DNA from: Methylorubrum populi
GTDB lineage: Bacteria > Pseudomonadota > Alphaproteobacteria > Rhizobiales > Beijerinckiaceae
Reading direction: 5' to 3'
Assembly: GCA_036946625.1 (NCBI GenBank)
Contig: JAQIIU010000002.1
Location: 310,001 to 374,000, forward strand
DNA length: 64,000 nucleotides
The notes beneath the pieces are model-generated. The model did no database searches. It was not told the origin of the DNA and was given only the letters and a program-made list of their open reading frames with translations. The translations under genes were made by a program, and so were the position numbers. Shown in pieces: positions 44,621 through 53,850 of this stretch (its first letter is position 1; every line of letters starts with the position of its first letter).

Positions 44621-44919
44621 CGAATGCTTTTGCTCCAGCGCGGTTCGAGCACGGTAATCTCCGGTTCCTGAGCGAGAAGTGGTCGCGACTCTCCGATGTA
44701 TGCCAGATATTCCGGCGATCTGACGAAGGCGTCGGCGTCTTCCCGCGATCGATAGATCTGAAATGCTGCAACCACATCGGGCTCGCCCCCGAAGCTGTAG
44801 GTATAGGCCAGATGTGCGGGGTTGCTCTCGATCGCTGGGGGCATATGGCGGCGCCAGACTGCTTCGAGGTCGTTACGACGCCCTGGAAGGGCCTTATGCT
44901 TGAGAAACAGCGCGTACAT
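44617..44919 (-). CDS. ABM-domain monooxygenase-like protein
   Basis: I start at MYALFLKHKALPGRRNDLEA (44919), with GGAG about 12 bases upstream. The 100-residue dimeric ferredoxin-like domain includes AYTYSFGGEPDVVAAFQIYR and ADAFVRSPEYLAYIGESRPL. It resembles small quinol monooxygenases or dimeric antibiotic-biosynthesis monooxygenases. ECF41 genes usually stand beside a carboxymuconolactone decarboxylase, oxidoreductase or epimerase. This gene takes that place and is the likely target of the sigma factor. Confidence 0.85.
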   Translation of the reverse strand: MYALFLKHKALPGRRNDLEAVWRRHMPPAIESNPAHLAYTYSFGGEPDVVAAFQIYRSREDADAFVRSPEYLAYIGESRPLLAQEPEITVLEPRWSKSIR

Positions 44920-44963
44920 GGAAAATGCTCCGGTCAACGAGAACATGGCGTTCCCACTCGTGT

Positions 44964-44990
44964 GACGGATCAGCCAAGCCGCCTGTGACA
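44964..44990 (-). promoter_or_regulatory. ECF41-type promoter
   Basis: Read on the minus strand, TGTCACA (44990-44984) is followed after exactly 16 bases by CGTC (44967-44964). This is the published ECF41 target pattern. It lies 45 bases before the monooxygenase ATG, and the sigma gene follows in the same unit. A sigma factor and its own consensus promoter in one short cargo strongly support autoregulation. Confidence 0.85.
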
Positions 44991-45155
44991 GGCACACCTG
45001 AGTCGTCATGATTGCGATGGCATCCCGCCGATTACCGCCGTTCCTTCGCCATGCCCGCATGGCGTTCGATACTTGTTGAAACGGCCGAGTTTCAGGCTCT
45101 CTTACTCGACCCCGTTCGGGACTGCTGATGCCGCCCCGGTAAAAACGGGGATCGG

Positions 45156-46160
45156 ATGGCGAGTTCGCAGCACAATTCGGAAGGTCTGGCACGCGGGGCG
45201 CGGATGCTGCGCACGGCGCTCGGCCCCGCCATAGCGCGATTGCTGGAAGACCCCGCCGTCGTCGAGGTGATGCTCAACCCGGACGGGCGCATATGGGTCG
45301 ACCGGCTGTTGGAAGGGCTGTCGGATATCGGCGAGCGGCTGTCGCCGGCTGACGGCGAGCGCATCGTCCGGCTCGTCGCGCATCATGTCGGAGCGGAGGT
45401 CCATGCCGGAGCGCCGCGCGTTTCGGCCGAACTGCCCGAGACCGGCGAGCGGTTCGAGGGGTTGCTGCCGCCGGTCGTCGCCGCGCCCGCCTTCGCCATC
45501 CGCAAGCCGGCGGTCGCGGTGTTCACGCTGGACGACTACGTCGCGGCGGGCATCATGTCCGCCGCTCAGGCCGAGGTGCTGCGCGAGGGCGTCGCGTTCC
45601 GCGGCAATATCCTCGTCGCGGGCGGCACCTCGACGGGCAAGACGACGCTGACCAACGCGCTGCTCGCCGAGGTGGCGAAGTCCGCCGATCGCGTCGTCAT
45701 CATCGAGGACACGCGCGAACTGCAATGCGCCGCGCCCAACCTCGTCGCCATGCGCACGAAGGACGGCGTCGCATCGCTCTCCGATCTCGTCCGCTCCAGC
45801 TTGCGCCTGCGCCCCGACCGCATCCCGATCGGCGAGGTGCGGGGGCCGGAGGCGCTCGACCTCTTGAAGGCATGGGGCACCGGCCACCCCGGCGGGATCG
45901 GCACGATCCACGCCGGTAGCGCCATCGGCGCGCTGCGGCGGATGGAGCAGCTCATCCAGGAAACCGTCGTCACCGTGCCCCGCGCGCTCATCGCCGAGAC
46001 GATCGACCTCGTCGCGGTGCTCGCCGGGCGCGGCTCGATGCGCCGCCTCTCCGAACTCGCCCGCGTCGAAGGGCTCGGCCCGAACGGCGACTACCGCGTC
46101 GTGCCCGCCGATCGACCGGCGGCCTCGCTCACCCCCACCAGCACAGGAGACCATTCATGA
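45156..46160 (+). CDS. trbB: TrbB, VirB11-like secretion ATPase
   Basis: This 334-residue hexameric ATPase has Walker [16 protein letters not shown] (about 153-167) and an Asp box [13 protein letters not shown]. Walker B is [15 protein letters not shown] and the His box is [15 protein letters not shown]. It powers pilus assembly and substrate passage at the inner membrane. A small hairpin, CCCCG and CGGGG around GTAAAAA, sits just before the start (45134-45150). It is the first gene of the operon and overlaps trbC by 4 bases. Confidence 0.95.
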   Translation: MASSQHNSEGLARGARMLRTALGPAIARLLEDPAVVEVMLNPDGRIWVDRLLEGLSDIGERLSPADGERIVRLVAHHVGAEVHAGAPRVSAELPETGERFEGLLPPVVAAPAFAIRKPAVAVFTLDDYVAAGIMSAAQAEVLREGVAFRGNILVAGGTSTGKTTLTNALLAEVAKSADRVVIIEDTRELQCAAPNLVAMRTKDGVASLSDLVRSSLRLRPDRIPIGEVRGPEALDLLKAWGTGHPGGIGTIHAGSAIGALRRMEQLIQETVVTVPRALIAETIDLVAVLAGRGSMRRLSELARVEGLGPNGDYRVVPADRPAASLTPTSTGDHS

Positions 46161-46489
46161 CCTCTCGACTTCGCCTTGCCCGTCACCGCTTCGAAACCGC
46201 GATGGCGGTCGCCGTCATCAGCGTGATGACCGCGCCCGCCGCCCACGCCTCCGGCTCGTCGATGCCGTGGGAAGCGCCGCTCCAGTCGATCCTGAAGTCG
46301 ATCGAAGGGCCGGTCGCCAAGATCGTCGCGGTCATCGTCATCATCTCGACCGGCCTCGCGCTGGCGTTCGGGGATACGTCGGGCGGCTTCCGCCGTCTCA
46401 TCCAGATCGTCTTCGGCCTGTCGATCGCGTTCGCCGCGTCGAGCTTCTTCCTGTCGTTCTTCTCCTTCGGCGGCGGGGCGCTGGTCTGA
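46157..46489 (+). CDS. trbC: TrbC, conjugative pilin (VirB2-like)
   Basis: This 110-residue propilin has a signal sequence (AMAVAVISVMTAPAAHA). Two hydrophobic helices follow (VAKIVAVIVIISTGLALAFG and LIQIVFGLSIAFAASSFFLS). It would be matured and cyclised by TraF. It is intact. Its stop overlaps the start of the trbD/trbE fusion. Confidence 0.93.
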   Translation: MTSRLRLARHRFETAMAVAVISVMTAPAAHASGSSMPWEAPLQSILKSIEGPVAKIVAVIVIISTGLALAFGDTSGGFRRLIQIVFGLSIAFAASSFFLSFFSFGGGALV

Positions 46490-48594
46490 TGGCCGGCGAT
46501 CCTGCCGGCGAGGTGCCGGGCTTCGCCGTGCCGGTCCACCGCGCGCTGACCGAGCATATCCTGCTCGGCGTGTACGAGGGCCGCGAGACGAAGGGCATCG
46601 ACCCGCACGAGGTGGTCGCCGGGTTCGTCGATCGCACCGACCGCGTGATGCGGCTGGTCGAGACCTTCATGCCGGCGTGCCGCTGGCTGGATGACGCGGA
46701 GACGCTGACCTACCTGCATGCCTGCGTCTCGACGCACCGGCACCGCGTCCGCGTGCCGGAGACGCCGATGTATCTCGACGCGCTGCTCGCCGACCAGCCG
46801 TTGACCGGCGGGCTGGAGCCGATGTTGGGCGACCAGCACCTGCGCATCCTGACCATCACCGGCTTTCCGACCGCGACGACGCCGGGGCTGCTCGACGATT
46901 TGAACCGGCTCGCGTTCCCCTACCGCTGGTCCACCCGAGCGATCCTGCTCGACAAGACGGACGCCACGAAGCTGCTGACGAAGATACGGCGGCAGTGGTT
47001 CGCCAAGCGCAAGTCGGTCGCCGCGATCCTCAAGGAGGTGATGACGAACGAGGCGTCGGTGCTGGTCGATACGGATGCGTCGAACAAGGCGGCCGACGCC
47101 GATCTGGCGTTGCAGGAGCTGGGCGCGGACTATGCCGGCATCGCCTACGTCACCGCGACGGTGACTGTCTGGGACGCCGATCCCCTTATCGCCGACGAGA
47201 AGCTGCGGCTGGTCGAGAAGGTCGTGCAGGGCCGCGACTTCACCGCGATGGCCGAGACGATCAATGCGGTCGACGCCTGGCTCGGTTCGCTGCCGGGTCA
47301 CGTCTACGCCAACGTCCGGCAGCCGCCGGTCTCGACGCTCAACCTCGCGCATATGATCCCGCTCTCGGCGGTGTGGGCGGGGCCGGAGCGGGACGAGCAT
47401 TTCGACGCGCCGCCCTTGCTCTACGGCCGCACCGAAGGCTCGACACCGTTCCGGCTCTCGCTCCACGTCGGCGACGTCGGCCACACGCTCGTCGTCGGCC
47501 CGACCGGCGCGGGCAAGTCGGTGCTGCTCGCGCTGATGGCCTTGCAGTTCCGGCGCTACCACCGCGCGCAGGTGTTCGCCTTCGACTTCGGCGGCTCGAT
47601 ACGTGCCGCCGCCTTGGCGATGGGTGGCGACTGGCACGACCTCGGCGGCGGGCTGACCGAAGGGAGCGATACCAGCGTGTCGCTGCAACCGCTCGCCGGC
47701 ATCGAACAGACCGCAGAACGCGCGTGGGCGGCGGACTGGCTCGTCGCGATCCTGACCCGCGAAGGCGTGGCGATCACGCCGGATGTGAAGGAGCATCTCT
47801 GGACGGCGCTGACCTCGCTCGCCTCGGCGCCGGTCGAAGAACGCACCATCACCGGCCTCGCCGTGCTGCTCCAGTCCAACGACCTGAAGCAGGCGCTGCG
47901 ACCCTATTGCGTCGGCGGCGCGTGGGGCCGGCTGCTCGATGCCGAGCACGAGCATCTCGGCACCGCGACCGTTCAGGCGTTCGAGACCGAGGGGCTGATC
48001 GGCACCGATGCCGCGCCGGCCGTGCTCGCCTATCTGTTCCACCGCATCGAGGACCGGCTCGACGGATCGCCGACGGTCATCATCGTCGACGAGGGCTGGC
48101 TGGCGCTCGACGACGAGGGTTTCGCCGGTCAGCTCCGCGAGTGGCTGAAGACGCTGCGCAAGAAGAACGCCTCGGTCGTCTTCGCCACGCAGAGCCTGTC
48201 GGACATAGACGGGTCCGCCATCGCGCCCGCGATCATCGAGAGTTGCCCGACCCGGCTGCTGCTGCCGAACGAGCGCGCGATCGAGCCGCAGATCACCGCC
48301 ATCTATCGGCGGTTCGGCCTCAACGACCGCCAGATCGAGATCCTCGCGCGGGCGACGCCCAAGCGAGATTATTACTGCCAGTCGCGGCGCGGCAACCGGC
48401 TGTTCGAGCTGGGGCTGTCCGAGGTTGCGCTGGCGCTGTGCGCCGCATCCTCGCGCACCGACCAGCAGGCCATCGCCGCGATCGTCGCCGAGCACGGCCG
48501 CAGTGGCTTCCTGTCTGCCTGGCTGCGCCACCGCGGTATCGGCTGGGCCGCCGATCTCATCCCCGACCTTACCAATCTGGAGACACCATCATGA
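46489..48594 (+). CDS. trbE: trbD'-'trbE fusion, N-terminal part of TrbE deleted
   Basis: This 701-residue frame starts as TrbD (MAGDPAGEVPGFAVPVHRAL, then TEHILLG). It then passes directly into the interior of TrbE (VYEGRETKGIDPHEVVAGFV, AWLDD-like RWLDDAETLTYLHA). TrbD is normally a separate protein of about 90-100 residues and TrbE is over 800 residues. About 70 TrbD residues and roughly the first 150 of TrbE are therefore missing, in frame, at about 46569. The ATPase core is complete: VVGPTGAGKSVLLAL, IIVDEGWLALDDEG, FATQSLSDI. Loss of the membrane-associated part should disable transfer. Confidence 0.85.
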   Translation: MAGDPAGEVPGFAVPVHRALTEHILLGVYEGRETKGIDPHEVVAGFVDRTDRVMRLVETFMPACRWLDDAETLTYLHACVSTHRHRVRVPETPMYLDALLADQPLTGGLEPMLGDQHLRILTITGFPTATTPGLLDDLNRLAFPYRWSTRAILLDKTDATKLLTKIRRQWFAKRKSVAAILKEVMTNEASVLVDTDASNKAADADLALQELGADYAGIAYVTATVTVWDADPLIADEKLRLVEKVVQGRDFTAMAETINAVDAWLGSLPGHVYANVRQPPVSTLNLAHMIPLSAVWAGPERDEHFDAPPLLYGRTEGSTPFRLSLHVGDVGHTLVVGPTGAGKSVLLALMALQFRRYHRAQVFAFDFGGSIRAAALAMGGDWHDLGGGLTEGSDTSVSLQPLAGIEQTAERAWAADWLVAILTREGVAITPDVKEHLWTALTSLASAPVEERTITGLAVLLQSNDLKQALRPYCVGGAWGRLLDAEHEHLGTATVQAFETEGLIGTDAAPAVLAYLFHRIEDRLDGSPTVIIVDEGWLALDDEGFAGQLREWLKTLRKKNASVVFATQSLSDIDGSAIAPAIIESCPTRLLLPNERAIEPQITAIYRRFGLNDRQIEILARATPKRDYYCQSRRGNRLFELGLSEVALALCAASSRTDQQAIAAIVAEHGRSGFLSAWLRHRGIGWAADLIPDLTNLETPS

Positions 48595-49352
48595 TCCTGC
48601 GCCGTAGCCGCGCGGCGCTCGTCGCCGCGTCCATCCTGTCCATGCCGCTCGCGCTGTCGCCGATGCTGGCGACGCCCGCCGCGGCGCAGTGGACCGTGTT
48701 CGACCCGTCGAACTACGCGCAGAACGTCCTTCAGGCGGCGCGCACGCTCCAGCAGGTCAATCAGCAGATCACGTCGCTCCAGAACGAGGCGACGATGCTG
48801 GTCAACCAGGCGCGCAACCTCGCCAGCCTGCCGTACTCGTCGCTCCAGCAGCTCCAGCAGAACGTCCGCCGCACCCAGTCGCTGCTGCAACAGGCGCAGA
48901 ACATCGCCTTCGACGTGCGGTCGATCGACCAGGCGTTCCAGCGCCAGTACGGCAGCGCGTCGATGACGGCGTCCGACCGGCAGCTCGTCACCGACGCCCG
49001 CGCGCGCTGGCAGAACACCGTCGGCGGCTTGCAGGACGCGATGAAGGTGCAGGCCGGCGTCGTCGGCAACATCGACACGAACCGCGCCGAGATGGCGACC
49101 CTCGTCACCCGGAGCCAAGGCGCGACCGGCGCGCTCCAGGCGACGCAGGCCGGCAACCAGCTCCTTGCGCTCCAGGCGCAGCAGCTCGCCGACCTCACCG
49201 CCATGATGGCGGCGAACGGCCGCGCGCAGGCGCTGTCCGACGCCGAGCGGGCGGCGGCGGCCGAGCAAGGTCGCGAGCAGCGCCGCCGCTTCCTCGCGCC
49301 GGGCGCGGGCTACCAGCCCGGCAACGCCCGCATGTTCAACCCCGGCAACTGA
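48591..49352 (+). CDS. trbJ: TrbJ, VirB5-like periplasmic protein
   Basis: This 253-residue protein has a signal peptide ending TPAAAQW. The rest is a long alpha-helical, glutamine-rich region (NEATMLVNQARNLASLPYSS, QQLQQNVRRTQSLLQQAQN) typical of TrbJ. The tail reads LAPGAGYQPGNARMF. It acts at the pilus tip or in the periplasm. Its ATG overlaps the trbE stop. It is the intact counterpart of the fragment at 19.1-19.6 kb. Confidence 0.94.
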   Translation: MILRRSRAALVAASILSMPLALSPMLATPAAAQWTVFDPSNYAQNVLQAARTLQQVNQQITSLQNEATMLVNQARNLASLPYSSLQQLQQNVRRTQSLLQQAQNIAFDVRSIDQAFQRQYGSASMTASDRQLVTDARARWQNTVGGLQDAMKVQAGVVGNIDTNRAEMATLVTRSQGATGALQATQAGNQLLALQAQQLADLTAMMAANGRAQALSDAERAAAAEQGREQRRRFLAPGAGYQPGNARMFNPGN

Positions 49353-49360
49353 GGCGCGCG

Positions 49361-49630
49361 ATGGAGGGGAAGACGCTCGCCCGCATCGGCGCCGCCGCGT
49401 TCGCCGGGATCGCCATTGCCGCCGCCGCAATCGAGATGACGCGCGAGGAGAAGCCGGTCGTGCCCGTCACGGTCGAAGTATCCACCGCGCCGGCCGATCC
49501 GATGCGCGAGGCGCTCGCTCGCTGCCGGTTCATGGGCGAGGCCGCGACGCGCGATCCCGACTGCCTGAAGACGTGGGCCGACAACCGTGCGCGCTTCCTC
49601 GGCCAGTCCACCGCTGCGGAAGGACGCTGA
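49361..49630 (+). CDS. trbK: TrbK-alt, putative entry-exclusion protein
   Basis: This 89-residue protein is nearly identical to copy 1, differing mainly in the tail (RARFLGQSTAAEGR). It has one membrane helix and a small cysteine-containing domain. It sits 8 bases after trbJ and one base before trbL. The exclusion role is by analogy with TrbK position only. Confidence 0.85.
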   Translation: MEGKTLARIGAAAFAGIAIAAAAIEMTREEKPVVPVTVEVSTAPADPMREALARCRFMGEAATRDPDCLKTWADNRARFLGQSTAAEGR

Positions 49631-49631
49631 G

Positions 49632-50963
49632 ATGCAGGGCACCGGCGTCATCGACAGCTTCCTCGGCGTCTTCACCCGCTACATCGACAGCGGGTTCGGC
49701 CTGCTCGGCGGCGAGGTCGCGTTCATCGCGACGACGCTGATCGTCATCGACGTGACGCTCGCCGCGCTGTTCTGGTCGATGGGCGGCGAGGACGACATCG
49801 TCGGCCGCCTCATCAAGAAGACGCTGTTCGTCGGCGTGTTCGCGTACATCATCGGCAACTGGAACAACCTCGCCCGGATCGTCTTCGATAGCTTCGCCGG
49901 GCTGGGGCTGAAGGCGTCGGGCACCGGCTTCTCCGCCGCCGACCTGATGCGGCCCGGCAAGGTGGCGCAGACCGGCCTCGACGCCGGGCGCCCGCTGCTC
50001 GACTCGATCTCCGGGCTGATGGGCTATTGGTCGTTCTTCGAGAACTTCATCCAGATCGCCTGCCTGCTGTTCGCCTGGGCGCTGATCCTGCTCGCCTTCT
50101 TCATCCTCGCCGTCCAGCTCTTCGTCACGCTGATCGAGTTCAAGCTGACCACGCTCGCCGGCTTCGTGCTGATCCCCTTCGGCCTGTTCGGCAAGACCGC
50201 CTTCATGGCCGAGCGCGTCCTCGGCAACGTCATCTCGTCCGGCATCAAGGTGCTGGTGCTCGCCGTCATCGTCGGGATCGGCTCGACGCTGTTCTCGCAG
50301 TTCACGGCCGGCTTCGGTGGCCGGACGCCGACCATCGACGACGCGATGGCGATCGTGCTCGCAGCGCTATCGCTGCTCGGCCTCGGCATCTTCGGTCCCG
50401 GCATCGCCAACGGCCTCGTCTCCGGCGGACCGCAGCTCGGCGCGGGCGCCGCGATCGGGACCGGGCTGGCAGCCGGCGGTATGGTCGCCGCCGGTGGAGC
50501 GGCGATCGGGGCGGTCGCGTCCGGCGGTGCTGCATTGGTCGGAGGTGCCGCTGCCGCAGCACGCGGCGGGGCCGCGCTCGCCGGTGTCGTGTCCACCGCC
50601 TATCAGGCCGGTGCGGCCGGACAGTCCGGAATGGCAGGTGTCGCCTCCGGTCTCGGCAACGTCGCCAGCGCGGGCGGAAAGGCCTCCGTCTCACCGCTGA
50701 AGCGTGCCGCCGGCCGCGCAGCCGACAGCCTCCGCTCCAGCTTCCAGGCCGGCAGCCGTGCCGTCGGCGGCGATGCCGCGCCGGACGGTGACGGCCCGGC
50801 TCCCGCTGCTCCAGCGTCGGGAAGCCAGCCCGCATGGGCGAAGCGCATGAAGCGCTCGCAGCAGCTCACCCACGGCGTCCAGGCCGCCGCGCACGCCGTC
50901 CGCTCCGGCGACGCGCATGGCGGCGGCTCCTCCATCTCCCTCGACCAAGGCGACCGCCGATGA
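49632..50963 (+). CDS. trbL: TrbL, VirB6-like inner-membrane protein
   Basis: At 443 residues it has the same length as copy 1, with a few scattered substitutions (for example GGEDDIVGRLIKK). The multiple membrane segments are followed by the glycine/alanine-rich stretch and a hydrophilic tail ending SISLDQGDRR. It overlaps trbF by 4 bases. It is intact. Confidence 0.95.
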   Translation: MQGTGVIDSFLGVFTRYIDSGFGLLGGEVAFIATTLIVIDVTLAALFWSMGGEDDIVGRLIKKTLFVGVFAYIIGNWNNLARIVFDSFAGLGLKASGTGFSAADLMRPGKVAQTGLDAGRPLLDSISGLMGYWSFFENFIQIACLLFAWALILLAFFILAVQLFVTLIEFKLTTLAGFVLIPFGLFGKTAFMAERVLGNVISSGIKVLVLAVIVGIGSTLFSQFTAGFGGRTPTIDDAMAIVLAALSLLGLGIFGPGIANGLVSGGPQLGAGAAIGTGLAAGGMVAAGGAAIGAVASGGAALVGGAAAAARGGAALAGVVSTAYQAGAAGQSGMAGVASGLGNVASAGGKASVSPLKRAAGRAADSLRSSFQAGSRAVGGDAAPDGDGPAPAAPASGSQPAWAKRMKRSQQLTHGVQAAAHAVRSGDAHGGGSSISLDQGDRR

Positions 50964-51649
50964 GCCTCTTCAAACGACCCGCCGCGCATTACGGCAAGAC
51001 TCCGCAGCCCGAGACCCCGTACCAGCGCGCCGCCCAGGTCTGGGACGACCGCATCGGCTCCGCCCGCGTGCAGGCGCGGAACTGGCGGCTCATGGCGTTC
51101 GGCTCTTTGGCGCTCTCCGCCGGCCTGTCGGCCGCGCTGGTCTGGCAATCGGCGAGCGGCTCGATCGTGCCGTGGGTGGTGCAGGTCGATCGGCTCGGAC
51201 AGGCGCAGGCGGTGGCGCCGGCCACCGCCGGCTACCGCCCGACCGATCCGCAGATCGCCTTCCATCTCGCGCGCTTCGTCGAAGAGGTCCGCTCGATCCC
51301 CGCCGACGCGATCATCGTGCGGCAGAACTGGCTGCGCGCCTACGACTTCACCACGGCTGCCGGCGCGCAGTCGCTCAACGATTACGCGCGCACCAACGAC
51401 CCGTTCGCGAAGGTCGGCAAGCAGCAGATCGCCGTCGACGTGTCCTCGGTCATCCGCGCGTCGCCGGACTCGTTCCGCGTCGCCTGGACCGAGCGGCGCT
51501 ATCAGGATGGCAGCCTCGCCGAGACTTCCCGCTGGACCGCTATCCTCGCCGTCATCGTCCAGCCGCCGCGCGATCCCGAGGCGCTCAGGAAGAACTCGCT
51601 CGGCATCTACGTCAACGCGATCAACTGGTCGAAGGAGATGGGTCAGTGA
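50960..51649 (+). CDS. trbF: TrbF, VirB8-like assembly protein
   Basis: This 229-residue protein has one membrane helix near residues 43-62 and a periplasmic NTF2-like domain (AGYRPTDPQIAFHLARFVEE, SSVIRASPDSFRVAWTERRY). At the position of the stop in copy 1 it has the normal VRQNWLRAYD. It overlaps both neighbours by 4 bases, and the frame is intact. Confidence 0.95.
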   Translation: MSLFKRPAAHYGKTPQPETPYQRAAQVWDDRIGSARVQARNWRLMAFGSLALSAGLSAALVWQSASGSIVPWVVQVDRLGQAQAVAPATAGYRPTDPQIAFHLARFVEEVRSIPADAIIVRQNWLRAYDFTTAAGAQSLNDYARTNDPFAKVGKQQIAVDVSSVIRASPDSFRVAWTERRYQDGSLAETSRWTAILAVIVQPPRDPEALRKNSLGIYVNAINWSKEMGQ

Positions 51650-52605
51650 GCGCGCATCTCCGCAGGATCGCTGCGCCCGCCGTGCTGCTCGCGGCAACGA
51701 TGCTCGCCGGCTGCGCCACGACGCAGAAGCCGCCCGAGATCGCTTACGACGCCGAGGTGCCGCCGCTGCCGCCCTTTCCGGTGGTCGCGGCGCCGGCACG
51801 ACCCCGGCCGCTCCATGTCCCGCCGCCGTGGACACCGGCGCGGGGCGGACAGCCGGCCGCCACCTCGACCGCCCGCGTCGAGAACGCCAACGGCGCCGCC
51901 CGCGTCCAGCCGCGGCGCGAAGGCTACTACAACGCCATCCAGGTCTATCCCTGGTCGGAAGGGGCGCTCTACCAAGTCTATGCCGCGGTCGGGCAGATCA
52001 CCGACATCGCGCTCGAACCCGGCGAGAGCCTGACCGGTGCCGGTCCGATCGCGGCCGGCGACACCGCCCGCTGGATCATCGGCGACACCGAGAGCGGATC
52101 GGGCGACACGCGCCGCGTCCACGTCCTCGTCAAGCCGACGCGGGCCGACCTTTCCACCAACCTCGTCATCACCACCGACCGGCGGCTCTACATGATCGAG
52201 CTGCACGCGGGCGAGCGGCCCTACATGCCCTCCGTTGCCTGGAGCTATCCGGCACCGCCGCCCTCGCCGCAGCCAATGGTGCCGGCGATGCCGTTCATCC
52301 CGGCCACCGCCGAGCATACCTATCGCTATGCCCTGACCGGCGATGCGCCGCCGTGGCGGCCCGTGTCGGTCTACGACGACGGTCGGCGCGTCTACGTCGA
52401 GTTCCCGCGCGGCATCGTCCAGGGCGAGATGCCGCCGCTGTTCGTCATCGGTCCGGAGGGCGAGCCGGAGATCGTCAACAGCCGCGTCCACGGCAACGTC
52501 CTCATCGTCGACCGCCTGTTCGGCGCGGCCGAGCTGCGGCTCGGCAAGGCCGACCGTCAGCAGACCGTCCGCATCCTTCGCACCGATGGGAGGCCCTCGT
52601 CATGA
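51646..52605 (+). CDS. trbG: TrbG, VirB9-like pore protein
   Basis: This 319-residue protein has a GTG start within the trbF end. The signal sequence has a lipobox (MLAGCATT), followed by the proline-rich spacer and the C-terminal beta domain (YDDGRRVYVEFPRGIVQGEM). It pairs with TrbI in the outer-membrane core complex. It is intact. Confidence 0.94.
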   Translation: MSAHLRRIAAPAVLLAATMLAGCATTQKPPEIAYDAEVPPLPPFPVVAAPARPRPLHVPPPWTPARGGQPAATSTARVENANGAARVQPRREGYYNAIQVYPWSEGALYQVYAAVGQITDIALEPGESLTGAGPIAAGDTARWIIGDTESGSGDTRRVHVLVKPTRADLSTNLVITTDRRLYMIELHAGERPYMPSVAWSYPAPPPSPQPMVPAMPFIPATAEHTYRYALTGDAPPWRPVSVYDDGRRVYVEFPRGIVQGEMPPLFVIGPEGEPEIVNSRVHGNVLIVDRLFGAAELRLGKADRQQTVRILRTDGRPSS

Positions 52606-53846
52606 GCGGTATCGATCCAGAGAAGATCACGTCGAGCCAGCCGGATGCCGACGACGACGCCCGGCCGCTGACCGGCGAACCGGTCGCGCCGATGCGGCTG
52701 CGCCCCGAGCCACCGCGCGTCACCCGGCTGTCGCGCAAGGCGCTGGCGGTGCTCGGCAGCGTCGCCGGCGTCGGTCTCGGCGGCGCGCTGATCTATGCGC
52801 TCCAGGTCCAGCAGGGCAACAAACCGGCCGAGGAGGTCTACGCGACCGATGGCCGCTCGACGCCGGACGGCCTCAACGCGCTGCCGAAGGACTATACCGG
52901 CCCGGTGCTCGGACCACCGCTGCCTGGCGATCTCGGCCGCCCCATCCTCGACGCGCAGAACCGCGGCCAGCCAGTGCCCGTACCGGGAATCGACGCGCCT
53001 GCATCTCTCGCCGCGCCTGATCCCGAGGCCGAGCGCCGCCGACAGGAACTGGAACGTCGCAGACAGGAGCTGGAGGCGGCGCGCACCAGCCGCGTGTTCT
53101 TCCAATCCGGCGCGCAGACCCCGACGGCGAGCGGCGTACCCGGCGACGGGATGCCGAACCTCGCCGGCATGGGAGCGCCCGGCCAGACGGCCACGCCCAC
53201 CGCGCAGGAGCGTCAGCTCGCCTTCCTCAACCAGGCCGCCGACCGGCGCACCGTCGCACCCGACCGCGTGACGGCACCGCCGTCGCCTTACGTCGTGCAG
53301 GCCGGTGCGGTGATCCCCGCCGCGCTCGTCACCGGCATCCATTCGGACCTGCCCGGCCAGATCGTCGCGCAGGTGACGGAGAACGTCTACGACAGCCCGA
53401 CCGGTCGCCTCTTGCTGATCCCGCAGGGGACGCGGCTGATCGGCCAGTACGACAGCGGCGTCGGTTTCGGCCAGCGCCGCGTCCTGCTCGCCTGGACCCG
53501 CCTCATCTTTCCCAACGGCCGTTCGATCGTGCTGGAGCGCCAGCCCGGCGCCGATGCGCAAGGCTATGCCGGGCTGGAGGACGGCGTCGACCACCACTGG
53601 TGGGATCTCGCCAAGGCCGCCGGTCTCTCGACGCTGCTGTCGGTCGGCGCGCAGGCCGGCAGCTCGGGCGAGCAGGGCGACCTCGCCCGTGCTCTCCGCC
53701 AGGGAACGTCGGACGGGATCAGCCAAACCGGTCGGCAGGTCGTCGGCCGCCAGCTCGACATCGCACCGACGCTGACGATCCGACCGGGCTTCCCGGTCCG
53801 CGTGATCGTCACCCGCGACCTCATCCTCGAACCCTTTAGGGGCTGA
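52602..53846 (+). CDS. trbI: TrbI, VirB10-like channel protein
   Basis: This 414-residue protein has an N-terminal cytoplasmic tail and membrane helix (ALAVLGSVAGVGLGGALIYA). A proline-rich and then Arg/Glu-rich linker (ERRRQELERRRQELEAA) follows. The C-terminal beta-barrel domain includes AGAVIPAALVTGIHSDLPGQ and LLIPQGTRLIGQYDSGVGFG. It is the complete counterpart of the IS66-interrupted copy. Confidence 0.95.
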   Translation: MSGIDPEKITSSQPDADDDARPLTGEPVAPMRLRPEPPRVTRLSRKALAVLGSVAGVGLGGALIYALQVQQGNKPAEEVYATDGRSTPDGLNALPKDYTGPVLGPPLPGDLGRPILDAQNRGQPVPVPGIDAPASLAAPDPEAERRRQELERRRQELEAARTSRVFFQSGAQTPTASGVPGDGMPNLAGMGAPGQTATPTAQERQLAFLNQAADRRTVAPDRVTAPPSPYVVQAGAVIPAALVTGIHSDLPGQIVAQVTENVYDSPTGRLLLIPQGTRLIGQYDSGVGFGQRRVLLAWTRLIFPNGRSIVLERQPGADAQGYAGLEDGVDHHWWDLAKAAGLSTLLSVGAQAGSSGEQGDLARALRQGTSDGISQTGRQVVGRQLDIAPTLTIRPGFPVRVIVTRDLILEPFRG

Positions 53847-53850
53847 CGTT

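Noticed and set aside
46183..48531. 782-residue open frame opposite trbE, and similar long antisense frames at 35078-36688, 45102-46154 and 52557-53939
   Set aside because: They mirror highly conserved trb or relaxase genes in very GC-rich DNA, have low-complexity composition and no recognisable domain. They are antisense shadows.
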